A stretch of DNA of 6,491 nucleotides from Bacillota bacterium (GTDB lineage Bacteria; Bacillota; Clostridia; DSM-8532): the NCBI GenBank assembly GCA_023426765.1, contig JAEZBW010000415.1, positions 1-6,491 of the forward strand. The letters run 5' to 3'. A program made the position numbers and the translations under genes. This document shows, one piece after another, positions 5,791 through 6,491 of the stretch. The stretch's first letter is position 1; each line of letters starts with the position of its first letter. The notes under the pieces are model-generated. The model had not been told where the DNA came from. It worked only from the letters and a program-made list of their open reading frames with translations, and made no database searches.

Positions 5791-5807
5791 TTATTACCAG
5801 ATAATAT
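5791..5807 (-). promoter_or_regulatory. Candidate FapR operator
   Basis: TTATTACCAGATAATAT is an imperfect 17-bp palindrome with 6 of 8 arm positions symmetric. It matches 13 of 17 positions of a FapR-box-like palindrome, TTAGTACC-N-GGTACTAA, which I recall for Bacillus. It lies about +9 to +25 from the start site predicted from the adjacent promoter, upstream of fapR. Binding there would block RNA polymerase, giving malonyl-CoA-responsive control of the operon. The consensus is recalled, not checked. Confidence 0.6.
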
Positions 5808-5822
5808 TCCCTGTTGCTAAAC

Positions 5823-5851
5823 AGTATATACTATTTTCCAGGGTAATGCAA
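5823..5851 (-). promoter_or_regulatory. Sigma-A-like promoter of the fapR-plsX-fab operon
   Basis: TTGCAT (-35, 5851-5846) and TATACT (-10, 5828-5823) are separated by exactly 17 bp. The -10 has five of six consensus bases and the -35 keeps TTG. It begins 9 bp after the pgsA stop and points at fapR, with initiation predicted near 5815. The fapR leader would then be about 170 nt. Confidence 0.65.
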
Positions 5852-5859
5852 GCGGGTTT

Positions 5860-6426
5860 TCAGTTCTTTAGTCTGTCCCAGTTTGCCTTCAGATAATCAT
5901 ACCCTGAAGTTACGGTTAAAACAACGGAGATCCACAAAAGAACCTGTCCTGCGGGGAATGAAGTGAATAATGAGAAGGGGTAATCATAAATTAAAAGCAG
6001 CACAATGGCGATCATTTGGCTGAAAGTTTTAATTTTCCCCCAGATGCTGGCGGCGATGACGACGGCATCCGTTGCTGCGATAATCCGGACACCCTGAACG
6101 ATGAATTCCCTGGCAATGATGATCACAACAGCCCATGCGGAGATTTCGCCCAGCTGAACCAGCGCCATCAGGGCAGAAGCCACCAAAAGCTTGTCGGCGA
6201 TGGGATCGAGGAATTTTCCAAAGGTTGTCACACAATTGCGTTTCCGGGCAATAGCGCCATCCAGAAAATCGGTCAATGCAGCCAGTACAAAAACAAGGGC
6301 GGCAAGAATTCTGCCGGTTTGCGCAGATACCAGAAGAAGAAGCCCTTCCCCGATGGGTAAAAGCAATAGCAAAAAAAATGGAATCATCAAAATTCTGAGC
6401 ACTGTCAGTTTATTCGGCAGATTCAT
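5860..6426 (-). CDS. pgsA: CDP-diacylglycerol--glycerol-3-phosphate 3-phosphatidyltransferase
   Basis: PgsA makes phosphatidylglycerol phosphate from CDP-diacylglycerol and glycerol-3-phosphate in the membrane, the committed step to phosphatidylglycerol and cardiolipin. The 188-residue protein contains the full CDP-alcohol phosphotransferase signature: Asp53, Asp56-Gly57, Ala60-Arg61, Gly70, Asp74 and Asp78, with canonical spacing. Several hydrophobic segments (about 13-34, 40-55, 81-105, 136-148, 160-175) fit a polytopic membrane protein, and MNLPNKLTVLRI is a typical PgsA start. I chose the ATG at 6426 because GGGGAGG lies 9 nt upstream. A TTG at 6444 would precede that site and add six residues with no binding site of its own. 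Its start overlaps the end of the RimO frame by 17 nt. No terminator separates it from the fapR promoter, so readthrough into the fap operon is possible. Another family member such as PssA is less likely given the rimO neighbour. Confidence 0.93.
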   Translation of the reverse strand: MNLPNKLTVLRILMIPFFLLLLLPIGEGLLLLVSAQTGRILAALVFVLAALTDFLDGAIARKRNCVTTFGKFLDPIADKLLVASALMALVQLGEISAWAVVIIIAREFIVQGVRIIAATDAVVIAASIWGKIKTFSQMIAIVLLLIYDYPFSLFTSFPAGQVLLWISVVLTVTSGYDYLKANWDRLKN

Positions 6427-6491
6427 TGAACATGGCCTCCCCAATTAAATCCATCTGCTGGCTGTCCAAAATTTTCACCATGACGAAGCTT
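6410..6491 (-). CDS. rimO: C-terminal end of a RimO-type methylthiotransferase (partial)
   Basis: The last 26 codons of a frame entering from outside the window end at a TAA at 6412-6410. The sequence includes SFVMVKILDSQQMDLIGEAM, which resembles the end of the RimO TRAM domain (FVxVxI...YDLIGE). RimO is a radical SAM enzyme that methylthiolates an aspartate of ribosomal protein S12. The radical SAM part is not visible, so MiaB-type relatives cannot be strictly excluded. The rimO-pgsA neighbourhood is common in Firmicutes and supports the call. The frame overlaps the pgsA start by 17 nt and contains the pgsA ribosome binding site. Confidence 0.75.
   Translation of the reverse strand, partial: SFVMVKILDSQQMDLIGEAMFNESAE

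Noticed and set aside
5823..5832. AGTATATACT perfect palindrome as an operator
   Set aside because: It coincides with the -10 element TATACT and lacks the spacer of a FapR box, so the promoter explains it.
6486..6491. AAGCTT (HindIII site) exactly at the window end
   Set aside because: It may reflect a cloned restriction fragment, but a single 6-base site at one edge is not evidence of biology; the other end is not a HindIII site.
1..6491. CRISPR array, insertion sequence, tRNA or rRNA
   Set aside because: No spaced direct repeats, transposase motifs, terminal inverted repeats or cloverleaf patterns were seen on either strand.

Overview
The window is an almost fully packed type II fatty-acid and phospholipid biosynthesis locus, with every recognisable gene on the minus strand. 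In transcription order (high to low coordinates) it reads: the 3' end of a rimO-like gene, pgsA, [promoter and candidate FapR operator], fapR, plsX, fabH, fabD, fabG, acpP, [terminator and structured 357-nt gap], and the first 169 codons of fabF. FapR, the FASII-type fabD/fabG/acpP/fabF order, rimO next to pgsA, strong GGAGG-type ribosome binding sites and frequent TTG/GTG starts point to a Gram-positive Firmicute. A clostridial lineage with moderate GC is my best guess. I cannot name the species.

Region by region. Positions 5863-6491 hold the RimO C-terminus overlapping pgsA (phosphatidylglycerophosphate synthase). Positions 5644-5859 are a non-coding control region. It has a sigma-A-like promoter (TTGCAT-17-TATACT), a FapR-box-like imperfect palindrome just after the predicted start site, and a leader of about 170 nt. 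That leader contains a perfect 11-bp inverted repeat and three copies of TTGTTCAA. Positions 1093-5643 carry fapR-plsX-fabH-fabD-fabG, with an 8-nt plsX/fabH overlap and near-contiguous fabD/fabG. A 71-nt gap with a bulged hairpin separates fabG from acpP. An intrinsic terminator lies 12 nt after acpP. The rest of the gap up to fabF is rich in inverted repeats.

How the genes work together: FabD makes malonyl-ACP on AcpP. FabH starts chains from acyl-CoA, FabF elongates them and FabG reduces the 3-keto group. PlsX moves finished acyl chains to phosphate for phospholipid synthesis, and PgsA builds the phosphatidylglycerol head group. FapR should sense malonyl-CoA and repress the operon. No enoyl-ACP reductase or 3-hydroxyacyl-ACP dehydratase is encoded in the window.

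I see no new multi-gene system: the coding content is canonical. The less ordinary signals are in the non-coding DNA (fapR leader, fabG-acpP gap, acpP-fabF gap) and one unusual residue in the FapR ligand domain.
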